DNA of 64,000 bases, taken from contig NZ_CP088294.1 in assembly GCF_024666525.1 (NCBI RefSeq), forward strand, positions 3,720,001 to 3,784,000, in the 5' to 3' direction. The notes below the pieces were generated by a model. It was not told the DNA's origin. It worked only from the letters and a program-made list of their open reading frames with translations, and did no database searches. Positions 34,749-43,092 of the stretch are shown piece after piece. The position numbers and the translations under genes are program-made. Every line of letters starts with the position of its first letter. The first letter of the stretch is position 1. Source of the DNA: Pseudomonas sp. J452 (GTDB lineage Bacteria; Pseudomonadota; Gammaproteobacteria; Pseudomonadales; Pseudomonadaceae).

Positions 34749-35852
34749 ATGAACCAACCAGATGAAGACATACCCAGAGCAAGCGAGGCGGAACATTTCG
34801 CTTTGGACTTTCCTTATCGGAAGTCGGTAAGAATCCGACGCGATCTGAAGCACTTTGATCTCTGGTTACAAGCAACCTACGAAATCACGATCGATAGGCC
34901 AATCCCTTTAGCCTATATCTACAAAGACTTCTTTCTCAGCCACGTCGCGCTCTATCCAAGCTCGGCGATGCCAGGTCGCCTACTGTCGGCAGACTTGGAG
35001 AATGAATTGCTTGGGTCAGGGTTACTAGATGCTGATGAGCTCAGTTGCCAGCAAGTAGCCTCGATGGTTTTGTCCGTCCTTCGCTGGCAGCACCATCGAT
35101 ACAAGGCAATAGATGCTCAGAAACTGTTGCGCGAGTTGCTTCCTTTTTATCGGCAGGTCCAATGGATAACGCGCAACAAAGAACTCACCTATCAATCGGC
35201 ACTAAAGTCTGCAAGAGTTCTAAATGTGTTCCGTCGCCATCAGGTAACAAGCCCTCAACCTGAGCGCGACCTAGCCATGATCTTGCTGACCTGGGAATAC
35301 GACTTTAGTCCATCAGAACTGATTCAGTTGAGCTTTGATAGCATTCGAATAAACCGCAGACCTCTAGAGTGGATATACCTCCGCTCTGAACTTCCAGTAA
35401 AGCTGGATCATATGACAGCTGTAACCATCTTTACCCTCCTTTGCGAGAATGTTGACTTGATGGACCTCAAGTCCCACGGGTTTATGAACCGCCAGGATGG
35501 CGGGGCCTGGCGTGCCCTGACCGTAAGTGAGGTCGAGGTGATCCTGGAGCGCCATTACCGATATGCGGGTACCCTATATGGATTTGATCATTACTATGTC
35601 CCTGCCGGACCACCAACACCTGACCTCTTGCCGCAGGAGGAAGCGGCATTTACCAAAGCGTTAAAAAGGTTCACCAAGGATCTGTATGCTGGTCAGGGTT
35701 CGACTGAAGGGGAGCACGAGGACGATGACTGGGATGCAGCTGTCCGAAAAATGTCGCTACAGCGAACTTCAGCAGAGGCGGAATCCCGCATGAATGAAGA
35801 GCAAGTTGATTGGGATGCGGTCATCAAGAATATAGGCTCAAGCGTTAATTAG
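34749..35852 (+). CDS. Unknown protein with a weak recombinase-like core
   Basis: A 367-residue protein that I cannot place in a family. The segment AMILLTWEYDFSPSELIQLS has the look of the tyrosine-recombinase helix that normally carries the first catalytic Arg, but the Arg is absent, and no HxxR or Tyr motif is clear. The last 70 residues are acidic (GEHEDDDWDAAV, VDWDAVI). The ATG at 34,749 was chosen; the upstream extension looks non-coding. Its 3' end overlaps the convergent TniQ region by 15 bases, so it may be a factor of the transposition module. Confidence 0.5.
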   Translation: MNQPDEDIPRASEAEHFALDFPYRKSVRIRRDLKHFDLWLQATYEITIDRPIPLAYIYKDFFLSHVALYPSSAMPGRLLSADLENELLGSGLLDADELSCQQVASMVLSVLRWQHHRYKAIDAQKLLRELLPFYRQVQWITRNKELTYQSALKSARVLNVFRRHQVTSPQPERDLAMILLTWEYDFSPSELIQLSFDSIRINRRPLEWIYLRSELPVKLDHMTAVTIFTLLCENVDLMDLKSHGFMNRQDGGAWRALTVSEVEVILERHYRYAGTLYGFDHYYVPAGPPTPDLLPQEEAAFTKALKRFTKDLYAGQGSTEGEHEDDDWDAAVRKMSLQRTSAEAESRMNEEQVDWDAVIKNIGSSVN

Positions 35853-36344
35853 GCGGATAACCTTAAGCCAACTCTGACCATGAGGAGGACTTTCCTCGTC
35901 AGGTGGCAATTCCAAGGGACTTGGCTCGCGGCCCGTTTTCCATGAGTGAGCCGATATAAATGTCATGCTTGGTGGGCTCACGCTCCGCTCAGTGAGAACT
36001 ACAGCCCAACATACGGGATGTAAAAGTCGCCGATATGGAATATCAGCATACTCCGGCGTGTCCACCCCCTTGGCCAGCGCCTCCCTCTGCTCCATCTGCC
36101 GCTTGAGCAGCGTAACAACTTCACAGCCAAGCATTTGTCGAAGCAACCAACGCTCGGCTGCAGGCGTTACCTGCCGGAACAGGCCATGCCCTTTCTTCTC
36201 CGCTATCCATGCGGCCACCTTCACCTTGCTGCCGTGCGTCGAATGCAGTAGTTCACGCGGCACTTTAGCCTGGCGCCAATAGCATAACCAATCAATGTAG
36301 ACGAGCACGCTATAATAATTAGCGGGCAGCAAGGCCCCCCTCAA
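35838..36344 (-). CDS. C-terminal part of a TnsD/TniQ-like protein (separate frame)
   Basis: A 168-residue frame (first start codon TTG at 36,344) that overlaps the end of tniQ by 26 bases. It has the sequence of a natural continuation: if one G is removed from the six-G run (plus strand C 36,336-36,341), tniQ reads RDIEGALLPANYYSVLVYIDW and continues to LLRQMLGCEVVTLL and beyond, giving about 490 residues. Tn7 TnsD has 508. On its own the frame has no recognised domain. It is either a genuine separate gene or a piece of a frameshifted TnsD. Confidence 0.55.
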   Translation of the reverse strand: MRGALLPANYYSVLVYIDWLCYWRQAKVPRELLHSTHGSKVKVAAWIAEKKGHGLFRQVTPAAERWLLRQMLGCEVVTLLKRQMEQREALAKGVDTPEYADIPYRRLLHPVCWAVVLTERSVSPPSMTFISAHSWKTGREPSPLELPPDEESPPHGQSWLKVIRLINA

Positions 36345-37296
36345 TGTCGCGCCAAAACATTTCTAGCGAATTACTAGTTAAACAAATTTTCGAAATATAG
36401 TTTTTTTTGAAATTCCTAAAAATCGACTTCGAAATACTCACCAACTCATTGACTAAAATCTCACTGTCGGTGCCTGCCTCCTCTTGTTTAATTTTATCGG
36501 AGTGTAAAAATGTGGGGTATTGGCGCAGCGAAGATTGGAATGAAGGCGCACAAGCCATTGCTTGCAGGTCACGAAATAAATCTGCCTCTACTCGAGCAAA
36601 CTGCTGAACGGAATGCGACAGTTGTAATACATTATCGCAATGCAGATCTGCGGGGCCGACAATATCGAACACAATGTGCTCGTTCTCTCCCCCCAGCATT
36701 CTATGGACCTGTCGCAAGCGCGACATACCCGGAGCGCTGATAAAACGCAACGATTGAGGGTCGCGCCCACTTCCAAGTTGGCGACCGCAGTGCCAACAGC
36801 CATAGAGATATTTAAATAAGGTAGCATTAAAATCGTAACTCATGGTTGCAGCGCAGTGCTGGCAATGATTAAGCAAGTCGATCGCATGTACTGGACATGT
36901 TTCAATGAGTTCATATTGAAATAGCGTATAATGCCGACCTTGCGACAAACAAATCGGACAATATCTAAGCTCAGAAGCCACGTGTCGGTCAGAGCCAATA
37001 TAAGCAGGTGTAAGAAATAAGAATTTAGCCTGCTGCGAACTCAAGCCGAACAAATCTTGCAAACCAGCCATTCCCACAGACTCAATATGAGCTAGATTTT
37101 TGAAGTGTCTAGCCCTGGAGTGTTGAGAGCCGCAATGTTGTTTGATGATCTTAACTAGTGATCCACCCTTGACGACATTGAACAATCCAAATCTACAAAT
37201 AACTGAGTAAATCGATTCATATGGAATATATCTTGGTCTTAGCCCACAGTATCTTTGGTTAGGACGTAGCAACTCTTCGCGCAGGGTGATAATCAT
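36319..37296 (-). CDS. tniQ: TniQ-family target-selection protein, N-terminal part
   Basis: A 325-residue TniQ-domain protein. The N-terminal TniQ region is followed by zinc-binding pairs: RYCPICLSQG, the CPVH-x(n)-CQHC set (ETCPVHAIDLLNHCQHCAATM) and GCWHCGRQL. TniQ proteins such as TnsD choose the target site and recruit TnsC. The frame ends DIEGGLAAR at 36,319, and its downstream half appears to lie in the next frame. It is two bases past tnsC in the leftward tns operon. Confidence 0.85.
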   Translation of the reverse strand: MIITLREELLRPNQRYCGLRPRYIPYESIYSVICRFGLFNVVKGGSLVKIIKQHCGSQHSRARHFKNLAHIESVGMAGLQDLFGLSSQQAKFLFLTPAYIGSDRHVASELRYCPICLSQGRHYTLFQYELIETCPVHAIDLLNHCQHCAATMSYDFNATLFKYLYGCWHCGRQLGSGRDPQSLRFISAPGMSRLRQVHRMLGGENEHIVFDIVGPADLHCDNVLQLSHSVQQFARVEADLFRDLQAMACAPSFQSSLRQYPTFLHSDKIKQEEAGTDSEILVNELVSISKSIFRNFKKNYISKICLTSNSLEMFWRDIEGGLAAR

Positions 37297-37298
37297 AT

Positions 37299-38285
37299 CT
37301 AGGCTAACGTGTTCGCCACTTTAGAGTTGCGAGCGGCAACCGCGAACCAGGACTCTTCGATGAGCGACATGCAGATCGCCGGGGACAGTGAGAAGCTCGC
37401 ACTATCATTATCGCAGTATTCAGTTAGGAGGATTTCAATGGTTTTCGTAAAGTACTTCATCGGAATCTCCATATCAGCCTTTATTCCTAGCCCTTTGTAG
37501 GACTCTTTGAACGCATCCCAGAGCATATCTCCATAGTCTTGCAGCCGAAGTCCAGCCGCAAACGCATCAGGAAAGAAAAAACGCGTATATGTCCAATTAC
37601 TTCCTTCCGGAAAAACGGCGCTATCATAATAACCAAGGCAATCTACGAAATCCTCTTTGCTGCGGATACCACGAAATGAGTGCTCATAAAGCAGAAAACG
37701 ATTAACTATGGCTTCCCCTTCCTCACCAGATTTTAGCAAAGTTTCTTTATGGCCTAGCAACTGATTCTGCCCAACCAAGATAGGCAGCAACGTGACACTT
37801 TTCTCCATCAAAGCATTGTATATATCTTTGATCCAGTCATAGTGAATCGGAAGTAATCTTGATGCTTCATCAATGAACAAAATAAAAATTCTGCGCGGAT
37901 CATTCAGCGCTGCGTCAATAATAAAGTTCTTTAACCTCGATTTTTTGATACTGATGCTGCAATAATCTTCCCATTTAGCATGACCAACGACTTCCAGTAG
38001 AGAGGTATAGAAGCCGCCCTTGCTGGGCGATATATCGCGTTCAGCAAAGAATATTGCCACTGGGATATTTGGGAAATCAATACTTAAACACTGCCTGCAG
38101 TAAAGCATAGCTCGCGTTTTGCCGTAGCGGACGCGTCCATAAATAACTAGCCCTGAGTCGAGTCGTTTGATTGCCTTCAACACCATGGCATAAGTTTCGC
38201 CAATAGAATACGTAGGCATCAAATAAGCTTTACTGCTAACAGGATGTTCTTCGATACGGATAGGCCGCATATCCTTGATATCCAT
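37299..38285 (-). CDS. tnsC: TnsC-like AAA+ ATPase
   Basis: A 328-residue AAA+ regulator of transposition. Walker A is YGRVRYGKTRA (K56) and Walker B is RRIFILFIDEAS (D139, E140); the last strand region has LPILVGQNQL. Like TnsC and TniB it should bridge the target-bound TniQ and the TnsB transposase. The DNA here is clearly AT-rich compared with the flanking genes. Confidence 0.88.
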   Translation of the reverse strand: MDIKDMRPIRIEEHPVSSKAYLMPTYSIGETYAMVLKAIKRLDSGLVIYGRVRYGKTRAMLYCRQCLSIDFPNIPVAIFFAERDISPSKGGFYTSLLEVVGHAKWEDYCSISIKKSRLKNFIIDAALNDPRRIFILFIDEASRLLPIHYDWIKDIYNALMEKSVTLLPILVGQNQLLGHKETLLKSGEEGEAIVNRFLLYEHSFRGIRSKEDFVDCLGYYDSAVFPEGSNWTYTRFFFPDAFAAGLRLQDYGDMLWDAFKESYKGLGIKADMEIPMKYFTKTIEILLTEYCDNDSASFSLSPAICMSLIEESWFAVAARNSKVANTLA

Positions 38286-38296
38286 ATGCTATCCTC

Positions 38297-40183
38297 TCAG
38301 AGTGTAAAAACCTTGGTAAGTTTAATGCGCTCTGCATTAGTTCTCTCTGGCGCATCAGTGCCGCCAGTATTGCTTTGAGATGGCTCATCACTGACGCGCC
38401 CAGTCTCCTTATATAAGGTGGTAGCAACTCTTCGCGAAATCTCACCAGTAGACGATTTTAAACGCCGGAATGCCTCGACGGGAGCTTCGTCACGAGAAAA
38501 TTGGAATTGGCCTTTCTTCGTTGCCTTCCACAATTCGCTTCGCACTTTAAGACTGTGCGGCTGTTGGTACCAAGGGTGAGGAGCTCTTAGAACTCCAACA
38601 AAAGCGCCATCCTCATCTAAGAGTCTGAGAAATGAAATATCGTCACGTGAATACTCTACGAACATATTTCTTCCAGCGGAGTCGCTTCTAAGGACATCGG
38701 GATTCTTGTACTTCAGATATGCAAAATTAACGTAAGCCCCGCCATATTTTGAAGAAGTTCGCACGACCACCGACTCCCGAGCCATTGCAAATAGAGTCGG
38801 ATCCCTGAGAGCGTCAGGCAATGTGTTGGGTGGAAGAGAGTTCTGATCACCTCTCAGACAGAAAATCCCCAGCGGTGAATGCGCTTGCAACGATGAGTGA
38901 GGGCGACCATTGTAGTCAGAGATCAAGATATCAATGGTGCTTTTCAGCTCTTCTAGTGTCATTAGCAGTTTCAGAGGATTCTTTGACTTGGGAGATAAGC
39001 GTTCAATAATTTTATCTCGACTATCACTGCCGGTTGTGCCAATTATCCGGTGTGAATAATGTTGTACGACAAACAGGAAGAATCGCTCGATAATGGCTCG
39101 GTCATTAGGCGTATGGGGGCGCCCAAACTCAGTAACACACCCTACTCGATCGTGAAGAACCCGGACAACATTCGTGGCTTGGTGAGCCCAAGCATTATCA
39201 AGTTTGAGAGTTGACCATGTTTCCCAGGCATATCCGTGCTCACTTGGAAACCCGCCAGCGGTAGAGTAATGAATATCTGGAGTAACTTGGGACGGTCGTT
39301 GATGCGGTGTTAAGCTGTTAAATATAGCCTTTAAAAGGTCAATCTGGTCGTACGTATGGCCTAGAGCAATGGAGTATCCCAGCACACAGCGCGAAAAAAC
39401 ATCAATTAGCAAAATTAGCCAAACCCTTAAAATTTCGTATCTGATTGGCTGTCCAAAACTGTCTAATTCTTCAATGACTAATCGGATGTCGAGCATGTGG
39501 CCGTCAGTCTCCACCTGCTGCAGAATATCGGTAGGAGGAACATTGTCATTTATATCAGAGGCATTCCTATCTTTCTCATCTAACGCCTTTAATTCTTTGC
39601 TCTTCGACTTCAGATATTCTCTCAAGGCCGATCGGGCAAGTGTCTTTCGATTAAATGGATAATGATCTTTGCTGATCGACAATGATGTGCATTGCGCTAA
39701 AAAATTATTATGTACAACATCAAAGCTATCACCACCTTGGCTCCTTGGCTTATAACTTCGGGCAGTCTTATCTAACCATGATTGTATTTTTGGGTGTTCA
39801 GCTATTAGCTTGCTAAATGCCCCAGCATCTCCCTGAGCTGCTCCATCATTGGAGTCGCCTAGATCTTTCTCGCGATTATATTTTTTATCACCATTGCGTC
39901 TATATGGAATGGCTCCTTTGAAGCCAATAACCACTCCATCCGCATCCAATGCAAGACATCTATTAATAGATCTATACAGTGTTGATCGCGGTAGACCATA
40001 CGTATCTTCTATCTCGCGCAGGGTTGCACCATTTTTCAGATAAGCTCTAATTGCTTTGATTCTATTGTCTGTCGCCCCTCTTATATTCTCGGCAACAAGC
40101 TCAATATCTATACCCCTCCACGCATCACATGAATACCCAGCGGCAAGGAATTCATTACGAGAAAAGCGAGTTGAGTCACTCAT
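38297..40183 (-). CDS. tnsB: TnsB-like DDE transposase
   Basis: A 628-residue transposase of the Mu/TnsB retroviral-integrase type. It has a helix-turn-helix (ATLREIEDTYGLPRSTLYRS, 53-72), a second DNA-binding region, and the catalytic triad D227 (ETDGH), D329 (LKLDNAW) and E366 (PNDRAIIERFF). The C-terminal region contacts TnsC in Tn7. It cuts the 3' ends of the element and joins them to target DNA. Its start overlaps the end of the tnsA-like gene by eight bases. Confidence 0.92.
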   Translation of the reverse strand: MSDSTRFSRNEFLAAGYSCDAWRGIDIELVAENIRGATDNRIKAIRAYLKNGATLREIEDTYGLPRSTLYRSINRCLALDADGVVIGFKGAIPYRRNGDKKYNREKDLGDSNDGAAQGDAGAFSKLIAEHPKIQSWLDKTARSYKPRSQGGDSFDVVHNNFLAQCTSLSISKDHYPFNRKTLARSALREYLKSKSKELKALDEKDRNASDINDNVPPTDILQQVETDGHMLDIRLVIEELDSFGQPIRYEILRVWLILLIDVFSRCVLGYSIALGHTYDQIDLLKAIFNSLTPHQRPSQVTPDIHYSTAGGFPSEHGYAWETWSTLKLDNAWAHQATNVVRVLHDRVGCVTEFGRPHTPNDRAIIERFFLFVVQHYSHRIIGTTGSDSRDKIIERLSPKSKNPLKLLMTLEELKSTIDILISDYNGRPHSSLQAHSPLGIFCLRGDQNSLPPNTLPDALRDPTLFAMARESVVVRTSSKYGGAYVNFAYLKYKNPDVLRSDSAGRNMFVEYSRDDISFLRLLDEDGAFVGVLRAPHPWYQQPHSLKVRSELWKATKKGQFQFSRDEAPVEAFRRLKSSTGEISRRVATTLYKETGRVSDEPSQSNTGGTDAPERTNAERIKLTKVFTL

Positions 40184-40808
40184 GCCTCACCCGAATTACA
40201 CCTAGCTGAGTTAATCCGCTGATCCTTTTGTATCGAACATCAAATAGTTCTACCCTACCCCGCCTGACAAGCTCAAACAGTAGCGCCGCTGCGCCACCAC
40301 CATATCCAGACTGCAAGTCACTTACTGAGTCGCTTATTGTTCCCTTGCTTCGATCAATCGAATGAAATGCAAATTCAAGGTTCTTCTCAGTAAATATCTC
40401 TCTATATTTGTTAATGTATGACAGCATGCAAAGCAGATTTTCTGCATACATCTGCTCTTCACTCAGGCATTTAGCCCCTAAGAACTCAGCTTTGATACCG
40501 TTGCTTTCGCAATACTCGACTATCTCAGCTTTAACATTTCCGGTGATTTCGCGGCTAGAAAAGACAAAATGTAAAACGCCATGCATTTCGCACTGAAGTG
40601 CAACTGATACTTTTTTGCGTTCCAGATTTAAAGTAGCCTGATTTACAAGTACATCTGTGGCATAGGGGTTAAACTCGAGCCCAGCCCAGCGCCAGAAGCT
40701 CGGTCGACAGTAAAGCCTTACCTGAGTATTCTTTTTAGGGCTGTATGCCAAAAACTCAGGCGCGCCCGCCGGCCTACCCTTTGCATCCAATGTAATAAAG
40801 GCTGCCAT
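40176..40808 (-). CDS. tnsA: TnsA-like protein lacking the nuclease motif
   Basis: A 210-residue protein at the tnsA position. The C-terminal half (KAEIVEYCESNGIKAEFLG, YAENLLCMLSYINKYR) fits the winged-helix part of TnsA. The N-terminal half should hold an E...PD...ExK nuclease core, but the corresponding segment reads QCEMHGVLHFVFSSRE, with no Lys at the expected strand end. Tn7 TnsA (273 residues) uses E63, D114 and K132 to cut the 5' strands. This protein therefore looks inactive as a nuclease, which I infer from sequence only. It overlaps tnsB by eight bases and is the most proximal gene to the right end. Confidence 0.6.
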   Translation of the reverse strand: MAAFITLDAKGRPAGAPEFLAYSPKKNTQVRLYCRPSFWRWAGLEFNPYATDVLVNQATLNLERKKVSVALQCEMHGVLHFVFSSREITGNVKAEIVEYCESNGIKAEFLGAKCLSEEQMYAENLLCMLSYINKYREIFTEKNLEFAFHSIDRSKGTISDSVSDLQSGYGGGAAALLFELVRRGRVELFDVRYKRISGLTQLGVIRVRHE

Positions 40809-40861
40809 TCGTATGGCCTCTCAGCTTTTGCACTATAATTCCCTGGAAAATTAGCAATTTA

Positions 40862-41074
40862 CGAAAGTTTCATATTTGCAGGGCAAGCGCGAAAGTTTCA
40901 AATTCCCAAGAATTATGGTGGCAATTTCTGCGCAACTCAGAATTTTTGGAGATAAGGAGGGGGTTGGTAATAATTAATTGAATTGAAAATCACCAAAAAC
41001 TATCCAGTGAAAGGCGTTTTTAGCGACTAGGTGAAAGTTTCAAATTAAGTTGGTTGCACTATTACGGAGTCACA
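40862..41074. repeat. Candidate transposon right end with three TnsB-type repeats
   Basis: Three direct copies of (c/t)GAAAGTTTCA(A/T)ATT lie at 40,862-40,876, 40,890-40,904 and 41,032-41,046, with a weaker TGAAAGGCG copy near 41,008. The likely element end is TGTGACTCCGTAATAG, read inward on the minus strand from 41,074. A possible five-base target duplication AGATG follows at 41,075-41,079. Repeats of this kind are TnsB binding sites in Tn7 relatives. Confidence 0.6.
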
Positions 41075-41108
41075 AGATGTCTTTGCATGCCGCCCCCCCC
41101 CCCTCTGA

Positions 41109-41765
41109 TCAACCCTGCGCTTTGTCGCTCGGCAAATCGGCGCTGCCGTCCTCTACCTCTTCTGCATCGGTGTTATCCCAGATCAATCGCGGATCGAACG
41201 TCACTGCCGCGATCATGGTCAGGATCACCACGCAGCAAAACGCGATCGCACCGGGAGCCGCCTGGATGCTGGCGATGTTGCCGAAATTGACCAGTGCAAC
41301 CAGGATTGCGATGACAAAGATATCGAGCATGGACCAGCGTCCAATCCACTCGATAAAACGGTACATCAGGATGCGCTGCTGGGCTGACATCGGCTGATGG
41401 CGTTGTACCGAGTACAGCAGCAAGGCGATACCCACCAGCTTGAAGGTCGGCACCAGGATGCTGGCGATGAACACCACCGCCGCGATTGGCAGCATATCGG
41501 CATGGATCAGTTCCAGTACGCCGCCCATGATGGTCGACGGCGCGCCGTTGCCAAAGAAGTTGATGGTCATGATCGGCAGCAAGTTGGCCGGAATGTAGAG
41601 AACCGCCGCGGTGATCAGCAAGGCCCAGGTCCGGGTGATACTGTCCGGGCGGCGCATATGCAGCCTGGAGCCGCAACGCGCACAGTGCTGTACTTGGTCT
41701 TCGATCAAGTATTCCAGCTGATGGCATTCGCCGCAGACCAGAATTCCGGCATCAAGTGCGCGCAT
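41109..41765 (-). CDS. pqiA: Paraquat-inducible protein A family, second half-protein
   Basis: A 218-residue inner-membrane protein of the PqiA/YebS family. A zinc-ribbon-like N-terminus (LVCGECHQLEY, CARCGSRL) precedes four transmembrane segments with PIMTINFFG and the family's LIHADMLPIA. PqiA in E. coli joins two such halves in one protein; here each half is a gene. GAGGAAG precedes ATG 41,765, which overlaps the upstream gene by 14 bases. The gene ends 29 bases before the candidate transposon target site. PqiA/YebS partners move lipids together with MCE proteins. Confidence 0.88.
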   Translation of the reverse strand: MRALDAGILVCGECHQLEYLIEDQVQHCARCGSRLHMRRPDSITRTWALLITAAVLYIPANLLPIMTINFFGNGAPSTIMGGVLELIHADMLPIAAVVFIASILVPTFKLVGIALLLYSVQRHQPMSAQQRILMYRFIEWIGRWSMLDIFVIAILVALVNFGNIASIQAAPGAIAFCCVVILTMIAAVTFDPRLIWDNTDAEEVEDGSADLPSDKAQG

Positions 41766-42423
41766 GGTTATCTTCCTCTTCACTGAGTGCATCCCACACC
41801 TGATGCGGAGACATGGTCACCTCGAGCCACACCTGAGCCAGCATCAAGGCGATGAAACAGGCCATGCCAACGCCCAGATGCAGGTCGGCAAGACCGACCA
41901 GTTTGACGATCGAGACGATAATGCCGAACAAGTAGATTTCCAGCATGCCCCATTCACGCAGGTGGTGGTACGCCCGGTACAACTGTATGCCGAGGGGGCG
42001 CCAGCTTGGGAATGGCAAACTCAGCAGGACCAGAAGCTGGCACAGCAGCTTGAGCAGCGGGATCAGCATGCTGCAGAGAAAGACCACCGCGGCCACGGCT
42101 TTCATGTCGGACTGGTACAGCCCCACTACCCCGCTCCACACCGTGTCGACGGCGTTCTGGCCCAGCAGGTTGAGACTCATGATCGGCAGGAAGTTGGCCG
42201 GGATGAACAGCAGCAATGCCGTCAGCACCAGGGCCAGGGCGCGGCGCTGCATCTGCGCACGGTGCACCACCAGTTCGTAGCCACAGCGCGGGCAGCTGGC
42301 TTTCTGCTCCTCACCAACATGCGGGTGATGCATGAGCAGGTCGCACTCATGGCAGGCAATCAGATCTTTCAGCGGCGGTAGCGCTTGCCGGGTATCCACG
42401 GGTTGCCCCGAATCCTGAATCAT
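41752..42423 (-). CDS. pqiA: Paraquat-inducible protein A family, first half-protein
   Basis: A 223-residue PqiA-family membrane protein with an N-terminal zinc ribbon (ACHECDLLMHHP, SCPRCGYEL). Transmembrane helices follow, including LVLTALLLFIPANFLPIM and the MLIPLLKLLCQLLVLLS stretch. It overlaps the next gene by 14 bases, so both halves are made from one transcript. The usual MCE partner pqiB is not to the right; if present it would lie beyond the island on the left. Confidence 0.88.
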   Translation of the reverse strand: MIQDSGQPVDTRQALPPLKDLIACHECDLLMHHPHVGEEQKASCPRCGYELVVHRAQMQRRALALVLTALLLFIPANFLPIMSLNLLGQNAVDTVWSGVVGLYQSDMKAVAAVVFLCSMLIPLLKLLCQLLVLLSLPFPSWRPLGIQLYRAYHHLREWGMLEIYLFGIIVSIVKLVGLADLHLGVGMACFIALMLAQVWLEVTMSPHQVWDALSEEEDNHART

Positions 42424-42609
42424 CGTATTGCTCCGTACTCATCACAGGCCGGCTTGGCGGGTGCCATCATGCAGATATTACCTGCACAGGTGCAGGTTTA
42501 GCCCGCCTGGGGTTTAGCTTTCTGAATAATCTGTGCCGCTTTGCCACAGCCAGTGGGTGCTGGCTTCATGCTAGGGTTGGCCAATCGATAACCTGGAGAC
42601 TTTTCCACG

Positions 42610-43074
42610 ATGCGTCTGAAACCTGCCGCCCTTGCCTTGCTGGCACTGTTGGGCAACTGCGCACTGGCTCATGAGTTCACTGTAGGCGATCTGCACATCG
42701 AACACCCCTGGTCACGCGCCCTGCCCCCCAATGCCCCCAACGGCGGTGCCTATTTCGTCGTGCACAACCAGGCGCAAAGTGCTGATCGCCTGCTTGCCGT
42801 CAGCACGCCGCGAGCGGCCAAAGCCGAACTGCATACCCATCTGATGCTGGGTGAGGTGATGAAAATGCAGAAGGTCGACTCGGTCAGCATCCCCGCAGGT
42901 GGCGAAGTACGCTTCGCCCCAGGCGGAAATCACGTGATGCTGTTTGGCCTGACCCAACCACTGGTGGCCGGCGAGCGCTTTGCGCTGACGCTGGAGTTCG
43001 AGAAGGCTGGCAAGGTGGACGTTGAGGTGGCTATCGAAGCCGAAGCGCCTGTCGATGCACACGCCCACCATTGA
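42610..43074 (+). CDS. PCu(A)C-type periplasmic copper chaperone
   Basis: A 154-residue secreted protein of the PCu(A)C (DUF461) family. A signal peptide (to about 20) is followed by the copper-ligand set: H-x-M in THLMLGEVMKM, then Met and His-x-Met in GGNHVML. A His-rich C-terminus (AHAHH) follows. PCu(A)C delivers Cu(I) to the CuA site of cytochrome oxidase. It belongs to the chromosome, not the island. Confidence 0.88.
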   Translation: MRLKPAALALLALLGNCALAHEFTVGDLHIEHPWSRALPPNAPNGGAYFVVHNQAQSADRLLAVSTPRAAKAELHTHLMLGEVMKMQKVDSVSIPAGGEVRFAPGGNHVMLFGLTQPLVAGERFALTLEFEKAGKVDVEVAIEAEAPVDAHAHH

Positions 43075-43092
43075 GTGAAGTCGGCGCCTGGC

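Larger units (their letters stand above)
35838..41074 (-). mobile_element. Tn7-like transposition module at the right end of the island
   Basis: This spans the tnsA-tnsB-tnsC-tniQ operon and the right-end repeat region. The genes are leftward, with tnsA nearest the end, as in Tn7. The block is AT-rich compared with the chromosome to its right. The element presumably continues to the left through the defence and copper genes; its left end is not seen in the window. Confidence 0.7.

Noticed and set aside
41093..41103. Run of eleven C between pqiA and the transposon end as a functional element
   Set aside because: No structure or motif accompanies it; its length is likely uncertain in the assembly.
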